This document shows positions 1-8,105 of a DNA stretch of 64,000 bases, piece after piece. How positions within the stretch are numbered: position 1 is the first letter of the stretch; each line of letters begins with the position of its first letter. The DNA is from Lentisphaerota bacterium (GTDB taxonomy: Bacteria > Verrucomicrobiota > Lentisphaeria > Oligosphaerales > JABHEG01). Location of the stretch: contig JABHEG010000179.1 of NCBI GenBank assembly GCA_018676675.1, positions 1 to 64,000 on the forward strand, written 5' to 3'. Under the pieces are notes generated by a model. That model searched no databases and had not been told where the DNA came from. It saw only the letters and a program-made list of their open reading frames with translations. The translations under genes were made by a program, and so were the position numbers.

Positions 1-119
1 AAGGACTCACCGAACGCCGGCCTGGACGCAGCTTTCCGAGGAAAAAAACACCAACGAAGCACCGTCACGTCATGAACCGCAAAAGGATCTGAGGCCGTCG
101 CGCCGCCCGGACGCTTAGG

Positions 120-1076
120 TTGACGGCATTGCCCCCCGGGGAGCACCGTCACTGTCCCCCGTCCCCGGAAAGCCCTGCCCTCGACAGTCTGCGCATGCGG
201 CGGGTGCGTGAAGCCTATTGCGCAGCAGTTACCCTGATCGACACCCACATCGGGAGGATTCTCGATGAACTTGAAGAGAGCGGACTGGTGGATGACACGC
301 TGATTCTCTTCATGACGGATCATGGCGAGATGCTTGGGGATCGAGGCTACTATCAAAAAGTCGTCCCGTACGATCCCTCGGCCAGGATTCCCTTGATCGC
401 CGCGGGCCTCGATGTCCCTGCCAACACCACAGTCGATTGCCCGGTGACCACATGGGATGTCAGCGCCACGATTCTTGATGCTGCGAGGATCGACCCGCCG
501 GGGACGCCGACCCTCGTTGGCAGCAGCCTCCTTGGGCCGGAAACGAAGCGCGTCGGCCGGATCGTGGCCTACCATCAAGCGCTGGGAAACAACCGGTACG
601 TTGCCGCCGTAGGCGAAGGCCACAAACTGATCCACTGGTTCAGTGGCGGCGAAGAGGAGCTTTACGACCTCGTTGATGATCCACGTGAACAGAAGAACAT
701 CATCGGCGAAGAAGAGGTCACGGGGGTTGAGGAGCGCCTAAGAAACGCCGCGGTCTCTTTTGAACGGGACCACGGGGTCGAGGCCAACGTCAGCAATGAT
801 GCCTTCGTGGACCTGCCCTACAAACAGCCCCCGGAACACTATCTGAGTATGTATCCCCACTGGTCATCGTTTCAGTTTCCACCATGGATGGTAGGCTATT
901 CGGAGGACGACCTGAAACTCATCGCGGCCGAAATGCGAGACTGCCTCAGGTCGGAAGCAGCGTACATCTGCCGGGATCCAGAGTGGCGCAAACACGCCCT
1001 CCAGCAGTGGCTCGACATCGGCGGAGCTCCCGCAGTCTATGAGGCGCTGTTCAAGGACGCTGACCATGCAGATTGA
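120..1076 (+). CDS. Sulfatase C-terminal fragment, probably a broken gene
   Basis: The product matches the C-terminal half of type I (formylglycine) sulfatases. It has the helix leading into the TDHGEMLGD metal/substrate motif (about residue 67), the following Y-K-x-x-P-Y-x-x-x-x-R-I-P-L segment, and the late ELYDLVDDPREQKN motif found near the end of these enzymes. The N-terminal half, including the C-x-P-S-R site that is converted to formylglycine, is not present in this frame. A TGA at 90-92 closes the frame, and the earliest start is a TTG at 120 without a clear ribosome binding site. The other two frames upstream also stop (73-75 and 116-118). As read, the gene cannot encode an active sulfatase. 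It is most likely a truncated or frameshifted remnant whose 5' part lies left of the window. A sequencing frameshift near 90-120 is the alternative. Confidence 0.65.
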   Translation: MTALPPGEHRHCPPSPESPALDSLRMRRVREAYCAAVTLIDTHIGRILDELEESGLVDDTLILFMTDHGEMLGDRGYYQKVVPYDPSARIPLIAAGLDVPANTTVDCPVTTWDVSATILDAARIDPPGTPTLVGSSLLGPETKRVGRIVAYHQALGNNRYVAAVGEGHKLIHWFSGGEEELYDLVDDPREQKNIIGEEEVTGVEERLRNAAVSFERDHGVEANVSNDAFVDLPYKQPPEHYLSMYPHWSSFQFPPWMVGYSEDDLKLIAAEMRDCLRSEAAYICRDPEWRKHALQQWLDIGGAPAVYEALFKDADHAD

Positions 1077-1111
1077 GTTGGTTCAGGGCGACATTGCCCG
1101 GTGGGATTCGT

Positions 1112-2053
1112 ATGATCTTTGATATTGTGATGGCCCTTGTCGCCGGTCTGCTTGTGCTCCGCGGCTGGTTGCGTGGCTTCTATCGATCCGTCGCCGGAAC
1201 GATCGGCCTTGTTGCCGGATACGGCATTTCTTACGCATCCGCTCGCCCAGTCGGTGACAAGCTTTGGGGAGCGTATCCCACGCTTCCGCGCCCAATTGCC
1301 TGGAGCCTGGCAGCGTTCGCTGTCTTCATCGTTGTCAATCTGGCCGTGGTCCTGACCGGTGACGCTCTCCTGCGAGCCCGGGTGAAGGGGCTGCCCCCGG
1401 AAGACAGACGCCCATTCCTACGCCAGAATCGCCGGGGTGGCGCCTGCATGGGGCTTCTCCGAGGGGCACTGCTCGTATTGTTCATTTCGCTGGCGGCCGC
1501 CCTCATCCCTGTGGATCACAGAATTGCCCGTCTACTGGGCGCCGATGAGTCAAAACTCGTGAACGTGGTGCGACCGCTCGTTCATCCCATCATCAAGAAG
1601 GCCACCTCCATCACGGTTGGCGACGACGAAAGTGGCGAGATCCTCTCCGCCGTGCTCCGTGATCCCGAAGCAGCCCGAACGGCGTTGGAAGCCGTCTGGG
1701 CGAAAGAGGACTTCCAGGCACTGCTGGCCGATCCGGAATTCGTGGCGGCCGCGGAATCCGGGAACACGGATGCCATGGCGGAGGACGAGCGACTGATTCG
1801 GCTGATGGGTGAAGCTGATGTGCAAGACGCTCTCCGAAGCCTGGGAGTAGACCTGGCAGTGGACCAGGAGACCTCCCCCGGTGACACCGCCAGGGCACTG
1901 GCCAGAACACGCAAAGTCGTCAAGCAGCTTGCCCCGTTCCTCGAAGCCGTTCAGGCCGCTTCCAAAACGGACAGGCCAGCCACCGAGGGCACGACCGGGG
2001 GGGGGCCTTCCCCAACGGTTCAGGATGCCATGGACGCCCTCAGCTCAGAGTGA
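1112..2053 (+). CDS. CvpA-family inner-membrane protein
   Basis: The first ~150 residues have the CvpA (colicin V production) pattern: four hydrophobic helices, with a conserved G-W-x-R-G-F-Y basic turn just after helix 1 (about residues 18-24). The rest is a hydrophilic, mostly helical, Asp/Glu-rich cytoplasmic tail of ~165 residues, longer than the ~160-residue total of E. coli CvpA. CvpA proteins are inner-membrane proteins linked to envelope homeostasis and toxin export, but their biochemical function is unsettled. I chose ATG 1112, which has GGTGGG a few bases upstream, over the TTG at 1073 that overlaps the preceding stop. It starts 36 bp after the broken sulfatase gene and 99 bp before the sialidase fusion on the same strand. 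Confidence 0.75.
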   Translation: MIFDIVMALVAGLLVLRGWLRGFYRSVAGTIGLVAGYGISYASARPVGDKLWGAYPTLPRPIAWSLAAFAVFIVVNLAVVLTGDALLRARVKGLPPEDRRPFLRQNRRGGACMGLLRGALLVLFISLAAALIPVDHRIARLLGADESKLVNVVRPLVHPIIKKATSITVGDDESGEILSAVLRDPEAARTALEAVWAKEDFQALLADPEFVAAAESGNTDAMAEDERLIRLMGEADVQDALRSLGVDLAVDQETSPGDTARALARTRKVVKQLAPFLEAVQAASKTDRPATEGTTGGGPSPTVQDAMDALSSE

Positions 2054-2152
2054 CATGCGGGCCTTCCGCGGAGAACCACCGGACGGCCGAAGTTGTTCGG
2101 CGCACTGCTTCTCCGCTGGCCGAAGTCGCACAGTCGAGAAAGAAGCCACGCT

Positions 2153-4312
2153 ATGCCAAAAAACGACTCCCGGAAGATGCCCCAACCAGTACCGGCCGAT
2201 GCCGTCGTTCTCTCCAGCGTCCCCGGGCCGGCGACGCCGGAACACCCGCGCAACACTGAGGCCTCTCTGCTGGTGCGGCAGGATCACTCATACCTGCTCG
2301 CGTACACCGAGTTCTGTGGGGCCGGGAACGACGATTCCGCTGCAAACATCGTCGGAGTGACTTCGCGGGATGGTGGCAGGACATGGGGGGAGAGACGGAT
2401 CATCCAACCCAACACTGGGGGGTGCAATGTGATGTCCTCAGCACTGTTGCGGCTCGATGATGGAGCGGTTCTCCTGGCGTTCATCCGCAAAGACTCACGC
2501 AGTTCCTGCACCATCTTCACGCGTCGCAGCGAAGACGAAGGGAAGACCTTCGGTGAGCGGGTTCAGGTGAACGACTGGCACGCCTACATGGGAATCGTCA
2601 ACGACTCCCTGGTGCAGCTGCGCAGTGGCCGGGTGATCTGTCCTGTCTATTTCTCTTCCGAGGCGTGCTGGACACCCGGCGAACGTTTCGTTGCGCGTGT
2701 GTGCTTCAGCGATGACGGAGGACGAACGTGGCACGCGGCCGAAGGAGACGTGCAATGCCCCAAACGAGGCGCGATGGAGCCGGTCATCCTCGAACGCGAC
2801 GACGGCAGCCTGCTCATGCTGATGCGGACACAGATGGGGTGTGTCTACCAAGCCGCGAGCACAGATCAGGGAGTGAATTGGACCCCGGCCACGGCTACGG
2901 ACACCCCCAGCCAGGAGGCACCAATAGCCATCCGGGCAGTGCCGGATCGACACATGGCCATAGCAGTATGGAACGCATCATTCGACCCTCAGGCAGGTTC
3001 GCATGGAGGCCGACGTTCGCCCCTCCATATTGCCGTGAGCAGGGACGAAATGCGTTCCCCGCTCAGGCCCATGATTCTCGAGGAATCGGAGGAAGCGACC
3101 TTTGCCTACGCAAGCATCGCAGTCGATCAGGATCGACTGCTGTTGACCTACTATGTAGGCCAGGACAGCGCCTTGATCGATGGTCGTGCCGCAACCCTTC
3201 TCGCACTGAAGTTCACAGTCGTCGATTTGACTGCATTGACCAGTGAGTGCGATCCGGAACCCCCGGTCACAATCGTCCCCCCGTACACGCTCTATCCCAC
3301 CCGGACCAGCGTCAACCTGCGCTGGTTCACGGACCGCCCCACACACACCGGCCTGCGCTACTGGCCGGAAGCCACCCCCGAGGCCGTCCGAACCGTACCC
3401 CCAAGCCTAATCAGGGACTGCGCCCACGAGGTGACAATCGAGGGGTTGGTTCCCGGGACGCCCTACTCCTATATCTCAACCGACACCGGGACTGCTGGGG
3501 GGTTTCGCACACTTCCGGGGAATGACGGGAGCGCGTTCTCATTCGTCGTGTTTGGTGATCCGCAGAGCCACAAGAACTACGCTGAGAGCGTGTCACTGGC
3601 CGCCGAACTAAAGCCTGATTTCGGGGTGGGTCTGGGCGACTTCGTCAGTCGGAGCTCGGAGGAGAACTACCGTAGCGTCCTCTCTCTCAGCAAGCCTCTA
3701 CTAGCCGCAGCACCGCTTCTGCCTGCCATCGGCAACCATGACTACAGGAGACATGCCCGCCCGTTTGCCCAGGACAATGACATGATGGTCTATGACCGGT
3801 ATCTTGGTGACGGCAGGGGAAACTCCTCAGCGACTGACTGCGGATCTCTCAGGCTGATCATCCTCAACTACCCGGACAAAGGGACACTCCCACCGGATGC
3901 GGCGCAGATGGTCTGGTTGGAGGCCCAATTGGGCGATGCCCGCAAAGCCGGACTCAAAGCCCTCCTCTTCCACCATTGCCCCTGTTTCACCTCGACGTGC
4001 ATAGACTGGGCCGTCGAGGACAGCGTGTTGCCGCCGCTTCTGTCCCGGTATAGCGATGTCGTCCTTGCGGACTTCGCAGGACACATCCACACGTACGAGC
4101 GCTCAGTTGTGGATGGTGTGACCTACGTCACAACCGGTGGGGCCGGCGAACTCTATGAGTACCCGGTGAACGTACGGAACAACCCCTGGCAAGTCTTTGC
4201 GACCGATGCGCTCCACTTGTGCTTCGTCCAGGTGAACGCCGCCAAAATCACTGTCCGGGCGATCGGCCATGACCGAGCCACGATAGACGCCTTTGACCTA
4301 CCATTGCGCTAG
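2153..4312 (+). CDS. Sialidase (BNR)-metallophosphoesterase fusion protein
   Basis: This 719-residue protein joins two enzyme types. Residues ~15-360 form a sialidase/exo-alpha-sialidase-type propeller with four Asp-box repeats (SRDGGRTWGE ~70, SEDEGKTFGE ~126, SDDGGRTWHA ~186, STDQGVNWTP ~237). Residues ~370-450 look like the fibronectin-III-like N-terminal domain of purple acid phosphatases. Residues ~455-719 are a calcineurin-like phosphoesterase with FGDPQSH (~468), GLGDF, GNHD (~527), FHHCP and GHIHTYER (~643). The known families hydrolyse terminal sialic acid-type glycosides and phosphomonoesters respectively, so a combined glycan/phosphate-ester role is an inference. ATG 2153 has GAAAGAAG upstream; an in-frame ATG lies at 2093. 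Neither start gives an obvious signal peptide, which is odd for an enzyme expected to meet extracellular glycan. The two moieties are in one uninterrupted frame. Confidence 0.8.
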   Translation: MPKNDSRKMPQPVPADAVVLSSVPGPATPEHPRNTEASLLVRQDHSYLLAYTEFCGAGNDDSAANIVGVTSRDGGRTWGERRIIQPNTGGCNVMSSALLRLDDGAVLLAFIRKDSRSSCTIFTRRSEDEGKTFGERVQVNDWHAYMGIVNDSLVQLRSGRVICPVYFSSEACWTPGERFVARVCFSDDGGRTWHAAEGDVQCPKRGAMEPVILERDDGSLLMLMRTQMGCVYQAASTDQGVNWTPATATDTPSQEAPIAIRAVPDRHMAIAVWNASFDPQAGSHGGRRSPLHIAVSRDEMRSPLRPMILEESEEATFAYASIAVDQDRLLLTYYVGQDSALIDGRAATLLALKFTVVDLTALTSECDPEPPVTIVPPYTLYPTRTSVNLRWFTDRPTHTGLRYWPEATPEAVRTVPPSLIRDCAHEVTIEGLVPGTPYSYISTDTGTAGGFRTLPGNDGSAFSFVVFGDPQSHKNYAESVSLAAELKPDFGVGLGDFVSRSSEENYRSVLSLSKPLLAAAPLLPAIGNHDYRRHARPFAQDNDMMVYDRYLGDGRGNSSATDCGSLRLIILNYPDKGTLPPDAAQMVWLEAQLGDARKAGLKALLFHHCPCFTSTCIDWAVEDSVLPPLLSRYSDVVLADFAGHIHTYERSVVDGVTYVTTGGAGELYEYPVNVRNNPWQVFATDALHLCFVQVNAAKITVRAIGHDRATIDAFDLPLR

Positions 4313-4341
4313 TCAGCGCCACACCGCCAGTCACAGCCTAC

Positions 4342-6543
4342 CTACTGGTTCCCGCGGACAAGGATGAGGAGCTTGGCCGCCGTGTAGCTGCCCGCAGACT
4401 TGGTGAACGTCCAGTCGGGATGACCGCTCGGGCTGTTCCCGATCCCCAGGTCCGCCTGTCCCTGGGCTCTCCAGTTGTTGTAGGCAAAGACGACCTGCTT
4501 CGCGGCCCGGTTGTGTATCTGCATGGATCCGTAACCGTGGGCCACTCCCGTGTTCTGCTGATCACCAAAATCGTACGCGCTGTCAGATGCCCCCGGGACT
4601 TTCCTGGCGTTCGACGGACCGTAATTGCAGGGCCAGAACTCTATCCCGCCTGCCAGGTTGTCCCCTGCCTTCAGCCCGGGGACGTTGCTTCTGACCTGGA
4701 GACCAGCCACCTCCTGTTGCAGGTGGACCTTTGTCTTGAAGACGGGCACTCCCACTTTCGTGATGTCGTCGGTGAACGCATCCATCGATGCAAACACGAA
4801 CTGCTTCGTTCCGTCCTTCGTCATGAGTATGAGGAAGTAGGCAATCCGGTCGAACGCCCCGGAAAAAGCAGCAGCATGGTCTTCGTCATAAACGATACCA
4901 TCCCCCTCGTACCGGACCCGCGGGAGAGCCACCGAGTAAACCAGTTCGTAGTCCTTTGCCTCAGCAACACAGTTGTCAACCACTGAACGAACCGGGATAG
5001 TGCCAACGGAAAACGCCGTGGCCGGCAGCCCTGCCCCGTTGGTCAGATTCGGCTCAGCCAGCTTGCTCCACGCAAAACGTGCTGCTGTCGGGATCGCGAC
5101 CTCCGGTGAGGACAGGACAACCGTCTCGCCGGTGATTGCAGCGTCCGCCTTCACAAAAACGCCATTGTTCCCACCGATTTCGAACCAATCCGAGGCTTTG
5201 CCGTCACGTGTCCTGAGTCCTGCAGCATTTTCAAAGGACACGATGACCTTGGCTCCGTCGACCTCGTGCCCGGCAAACAGCGGCCCCCGGCAGACGCCAC
5301 CACGACCATACGTCTCACTGAGCGCCAACCCCGCCAGACGTTTGCCGACCGCTTGCTTGTTCTTCGGGTGAATGTCCTTGAGGTTACCGACATCGCTGAT
5401 CACCGCCATCCCGGTATGCGGAACCCTCTTCTCAATCGTGGCCTGTGCCTCCCAGAAGGCGGCGAGGATGGATGCATTCTCGCTCCCGTATTGGTAAGGC
5501 GCAATCTGTACGTAGTAATACGGCATGGCCGGCTTCCCCCAAAGCCCTCGCCACCCGGCAACCAGAGCTTCCGTCTTTGCGACGTAGAGCATCCGGTCGT
5601 GGTGGTTTGACTCTCCCTGATACCAGATTGCCCCCCGAATCCCATACGGCACCAGGGGGTGAATCATCGCGTTGTACATGGCACAGGGATCCCCTCTCTT
5701 GTCGAGTGGGATCAACCCAGCGGGGAAAGCTGGGACAGGCTCAAACGCCCTGGATTCGAGCATGGCTTCCCTGGCCCCGTCTCTCCACGCCCCCAAGCGG
5801 GTGAGGAAGTCTCCCATTGCCTCAAGGTGCGATGGGCTACCAGGCGTGGCCATCTCCACCCGGGCACTCAGGGCAGAGACCTCGGCGACCGATCTGAACC
5901 CAAGTGGCGGGGTCCAGGGCTCAATTCGCGATCCCCCCCACGACGAGTCAATCAGGCCAATCGGCACCCCAAGTTCAGCATGTAGTGCGCGCCCGAAATA
6001 GTACGCCACCGCGCTGAAACCCCCCCAGGTTCCGTGCGTTCCTATCGTTTCAGGCGAGCAGCGAACCCAGTTTCCGGAGAAACCACGCTTCGGCGTTGAG
6101 GAGAGTGTCTTGGGTACATCAATGAGACGGATGTCCGGGTGGTTCGCTGCCGCGATCTCCGCACTGGGGTTGAGTGAGACGCCCACACCCTGTTCCATAT
6201 TTGATTGCCCCGAACATAGCCAGACCTCTCCCACGGCAACATCCTCAAACGTGACCGTGTTTGCCCCCGACACGGTCATGGTGAAGCCAGTTCCCACGTT
6301 CATAGGAGGAAGGTCGAGGCGCCAGTCCCCGTCCTCTCCGGCGGTCACCGAGTGACTGCCGCCAGCGATACTCACGGTCACCTCTTCGCCTGGATCTGCC
6401 CATCCCCAGATCGGGACACTCTCAGCCTGCTGCAGAACCATGTGGCTGCCGAAGATGCTGGGCAAGGTCACCGCCCCGCTTGCCGCAAACGAGTACCCAA
6501 TCCCCGCCGCAGCCAACATGAACCGCTGTGCTACTCTCAACAT
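4342..6543 (-). CDS. Secreted sialate O-acetylesterase (SASA family)
   Basis: It begins with a signal peptide (MLRVAQRF, hydrophobic stretch to residue ~23, A-S-G-A cleavage). The SASA/SGNH esterase core then carries the nucleophile motif GQSNM (Ser ~114), the block IWYQGESN (~305), and the D-x-H dyad in KDIHPKNKQ (~388). The family removes O-acetyl groups from sialic acids or other acetylated sugars, normally in the periplasm or outside the cell. The last ~200 residues after the usual PVLP-type end are an extra beta-rich domain without a motif I can name, ending in a hydrophobic KLLILV stretch. Start ATG 6543 is preceded by GGGAGG with good spacing. It converges on the sialidase fusion with 29 bp between the stops, so the two are neighbours but not co-transcribed. 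Confidence 0.88.
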   Translation of the reverse strand: MLRVAQRFMLAAAGIGYSFAASGAVTLPSIFGSHMVLQQAESVPIWGWADPGEEVTVSIAGGSHSVTAGEDGDWRLDLPPMNVGTGFTMTVSGANTVTFEDVAVGEVWLCSGQSNMEQGVGVSLNPSAEIAAANHPDIRLIDVPKTLSSTPKRGFSGNWVRCSPETIGTHGTWGGFSAVAYYFGRALHAELGVPIGLIDSSWGGSRIEPWTPPLGFRSVAEVSALSARVEMATPGSPSHLEAMGDFLTRLGAWRDGAREAMLESRAFEPVPAFPAGLIPLDKRGDPCAMYNAMIHPLVPYGIRGAIWYQGESNHHDRMLYVAKTEALVAGWRGLWGKPAMPYYYVQIAPYQYGSENASILAAFWEAQATIEKRVPHTGMAVISDVGNLKDIHPKNKQAVGKRLAGLALSETYGRGGVCRGPLFAGHEVDGAKVIVSFENAAGLRTRDGKASDWFEIGGNNGVFVKADAAITGETVVLSSPEVAIPTAARFAWSKLAEPNLTNGAGLPATAFSVGTIPVRSVVDNCVAEAKDYELVYSVALPRVRYEGDGIVYDEDHAAAFSGAFDRIAYFLILMTKDGTKQFVFASMDAFTDDITKVGVPVFKTKVHLQQEVAGLQVRSNVPGLKAGDNLAGGIEFWPCNYGPSNARKVPGASDSAYDFGDQQNTGVAHGYGSMQIHNRAAKQVVFAYNNWRAQGQADLGIGNSPSGHPDWTFTKSAGSYTAAKLLILVRGNQ

Positions 6544-6727
6544 GCCGCAACCTCCCGTTTGTCCATTTGCTCAGAACGGCTCCGCAACGGAAACACGTCG
6601 TCACCGGGAAACACAATCGCACAGGAAACAAAGAAACATGAGGGAACGGCCTGGAGGGGGGCGCCACCTTCACCAACTAACACACGCCACCCCACGTCGT
6701 CTGACGCCTTTCGGGACAGGCTACCTC

Positions 6728-7186
6728 TCACCCCTTGAAGGCGTGCAACGCTTTGGCAACTTGGGCTTGAGTCTCGCTGGAAAGGAGTTTGGACAGGCGT
6801 TTCTCGTCGTGGACGAAGTTGGCCAGGCGCTGCAACACGGGCAGATGTGATGTCGGAGCGAGAGCTGGTATTGCCAGGAGGAAGAAGAGCTGGCAGGGCG
6901 TATCGAGGGAGGGGTTGAACGCCAAACCAGGCGGAGGAGCAATGCCAACAGTCAGCGCCAGGCGGCGCACGAAGGGCGAACGAGCGTGTGGGAAGGCAAC
7001 CCCACCGGCCAACTGAGTCGTCACTTCGTCTTCACGATGCTCAACTGCATCCAGGAAGACCTCCGCGTCAGAAATCAGCCCTTCCTCGAACAATGGGGCG
7101 CTGAGCGCCCCAAGCACATCGCGCCGCGTACCGCCGCGCAGGGGCAGCACAACGTGCTCTTTCGGGAGTAGCACCTTGATATCCAT
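6728..7186 (-). CDS. PTS EIIA domain protein (fructose/nitrogen-type, PtsN-like)
   Basis: This is a single-domain 152-residue protein, the usual length for EIIA-Fru/EIIA-Ntr. The phospho-acceptor histidine is in GGVAFPHARSPF (His67), followed by the typical hydrophobic strand and a C-terminal L-x-x-L-A helix. Such proteins accept phosphate from HPr/NPr. When, as here, no EIIB/EIIC sugar permease lies nearby, they usually regulate transport or transcription rather than take up sugar. Start ATG 7186 has GAGGTG eight bases upstream. It is the last gene of a minus-strand run that includes the zinc-ribbon gene 33 bp upstream, so it may be co-transcribed with the polysaccharide genes. No partner PTS component is visible in the window. 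Confidence 0.85.
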   Translation of the reverse strand: MDIKVLLPKEHVVLPLRGGTRRDVLGALSAPLFEEGLISDAEVFLDAVEHREDEVTTQLAGGVAFPHARSPFVRRLALTVGIAPPPGLAFNPSLDTPCQLFFLLAIPALAPTSHLPVLQRLANFVHDEKRLSKLLSSETQAQVAKALHAFKG

Positions 7187-7219
7187 TATCCAAACACCTC
7201 AGAAGCAGCGGAGAGGAAA

Positions 7220-7552
7220 CTATGCGTCACTGGTTACCTGAAGAAAGCGGCCGCAGTTCGGGCAAATCCACGGTATTTCTTCCCGCCGCATCCGGCCGAG
7301 ATCGCCCATGGTGACGTTGAGATAGCAACCGCGACACACCCCCCCGACCTCGCGCACGACCCCGAGCCCTGTTCGCCGATGGCCGTCATAGCGAGCCAGA
7401 GAGTTGCTTGGGACACCTTCGCGCAAGGCATCAATTCTCACTTTGAGTTGAACAAGCTCATCGGGCGGATTGTCCTTGTGCAGAATTGTTGACTCTTGGT
7501 GGACAATCTCAAGTTCTTGAAGCTCAATGAGTCTGTTTACTAGCTCGCGCAT
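7220..7552 (-). CDS. Short C4 zinc-ribbon protein (COG1579-like)
   Basis: This 110-residue protein has an N-terminal helical segment (MRELVNRLIELQELE) and a C-terminal zinc ribbon with the Cys pairs C-R-G-C (in VCRGCYLNV) and C-P-N-C-G-R near the end. The order and spacing match the C4 zinc-ribbon family that usually has ~240 residues with a long coiled coil; here the coiled coil is much reduced. Bacterial members are thought to act in nucleic-acid or protein complexes, without a firm biochemical role. It lies between the PTS EIIA gene and a coiled-coil membrane protein on the same strand. Confidence 0.75.
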   Translation of the reverse strand: MRELVNRLIELQELEIVHQESTILHKDNPPDELVQLKVRIDALREGVPSNSLARYDGHRRTGLGVVREVGGVCRGCYLNVTMGDLGRMRREEIPWICPNCGRFLQVTSDA

Positions 7553-7706
7553 AAAACCGCCTGGTTAACAGTGCCGTCGACAGAAGATACCTGTCCACGT
7601 GGCCCGGGGCAACAAGGTGCACGCCCGAGGCGCAGCCCTGGCCCCCAAACCGAGAGGACCGGATGCGAATCCCCCAAAACTACCGGAGAACGACTGACCA
7701 CGCCCC

Positions 7707-8081
7707 TCACTTGGACGCCTTCCGGACCATATCAAGCGCGGCACGAGCCTCACGGACCTCAGTCGCGCCCCGCGTCAAATCAACCTGGAGCTTCCGGACC
7801 TGCTCGTCCTTCTCACGGCACCGACGTTTCCATCGGTCGAGTTCCTTGCGGACACCCGCCATCTGCTGCTTCAGATAATCTCGCTCCTTGCCGAGTTCTT
7901 CAGCCTGGTGCCGCAGTTCACGCACCACGGCGTTCTCCCGTTCCAGCAGGTCCATGTGCTCGCGCGTTCGATTCTGGTTCCCCACCTGGAACGTGAGAAG
8001 CACAACCAGAAAGAGAATGACGGCCAACAGGACGCCGCTGTATGACCTGGGACGTGTTCCTGGGGCAGGAGTTCTGCTCAT
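7707..8081 (-). CDS. Single-pass membrane protein with coiled coil, unknown function
   Basis: I do not recognise a named family. Visible parts are a short basic N-terminus (~14 residues), one strongly hydrophobic helix (VLLAVILFLVVLLTF, ~17-31), then ~85 residues of charged heptad-like helix rich in E, R, K and L (ERENAVVRELRHQAEELGKE onward) that is very likely a coiled coil. The topology resembles FtsL/FtsB-type bitopic proteins or accessory subunits of polysaccharide export, but no diagnostic motif supports either. It starts 24 bp after the stop of the polytopic GT39-like gene and is probably the fourth gene of that operon, so a structural role in the same envelope complex is plausible. 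Confidence 0.6.
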   Translation of the reverse strand: MSRTPAPGTRPRSYSGVLLAVILFLVVLLTFQVGNQNRTREHMDLLERENAVVRELRHQAEELGKERDYLKQQMAGVRKELDRWKRRCREKDEQVRKLQVDLTRGATEVREARAALDMVRKASK

Positions 8082-8105
8082 GCCGTTCTGTTCCTCTTGC
8101 GGTCT

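Noticed and set aside
6560..6680. Purine-rich repeat (GGAAACA-like) between the esterase and EIIA genes
   Set aside because: The units are too irregular in spacing and sequence to call a repeat array.
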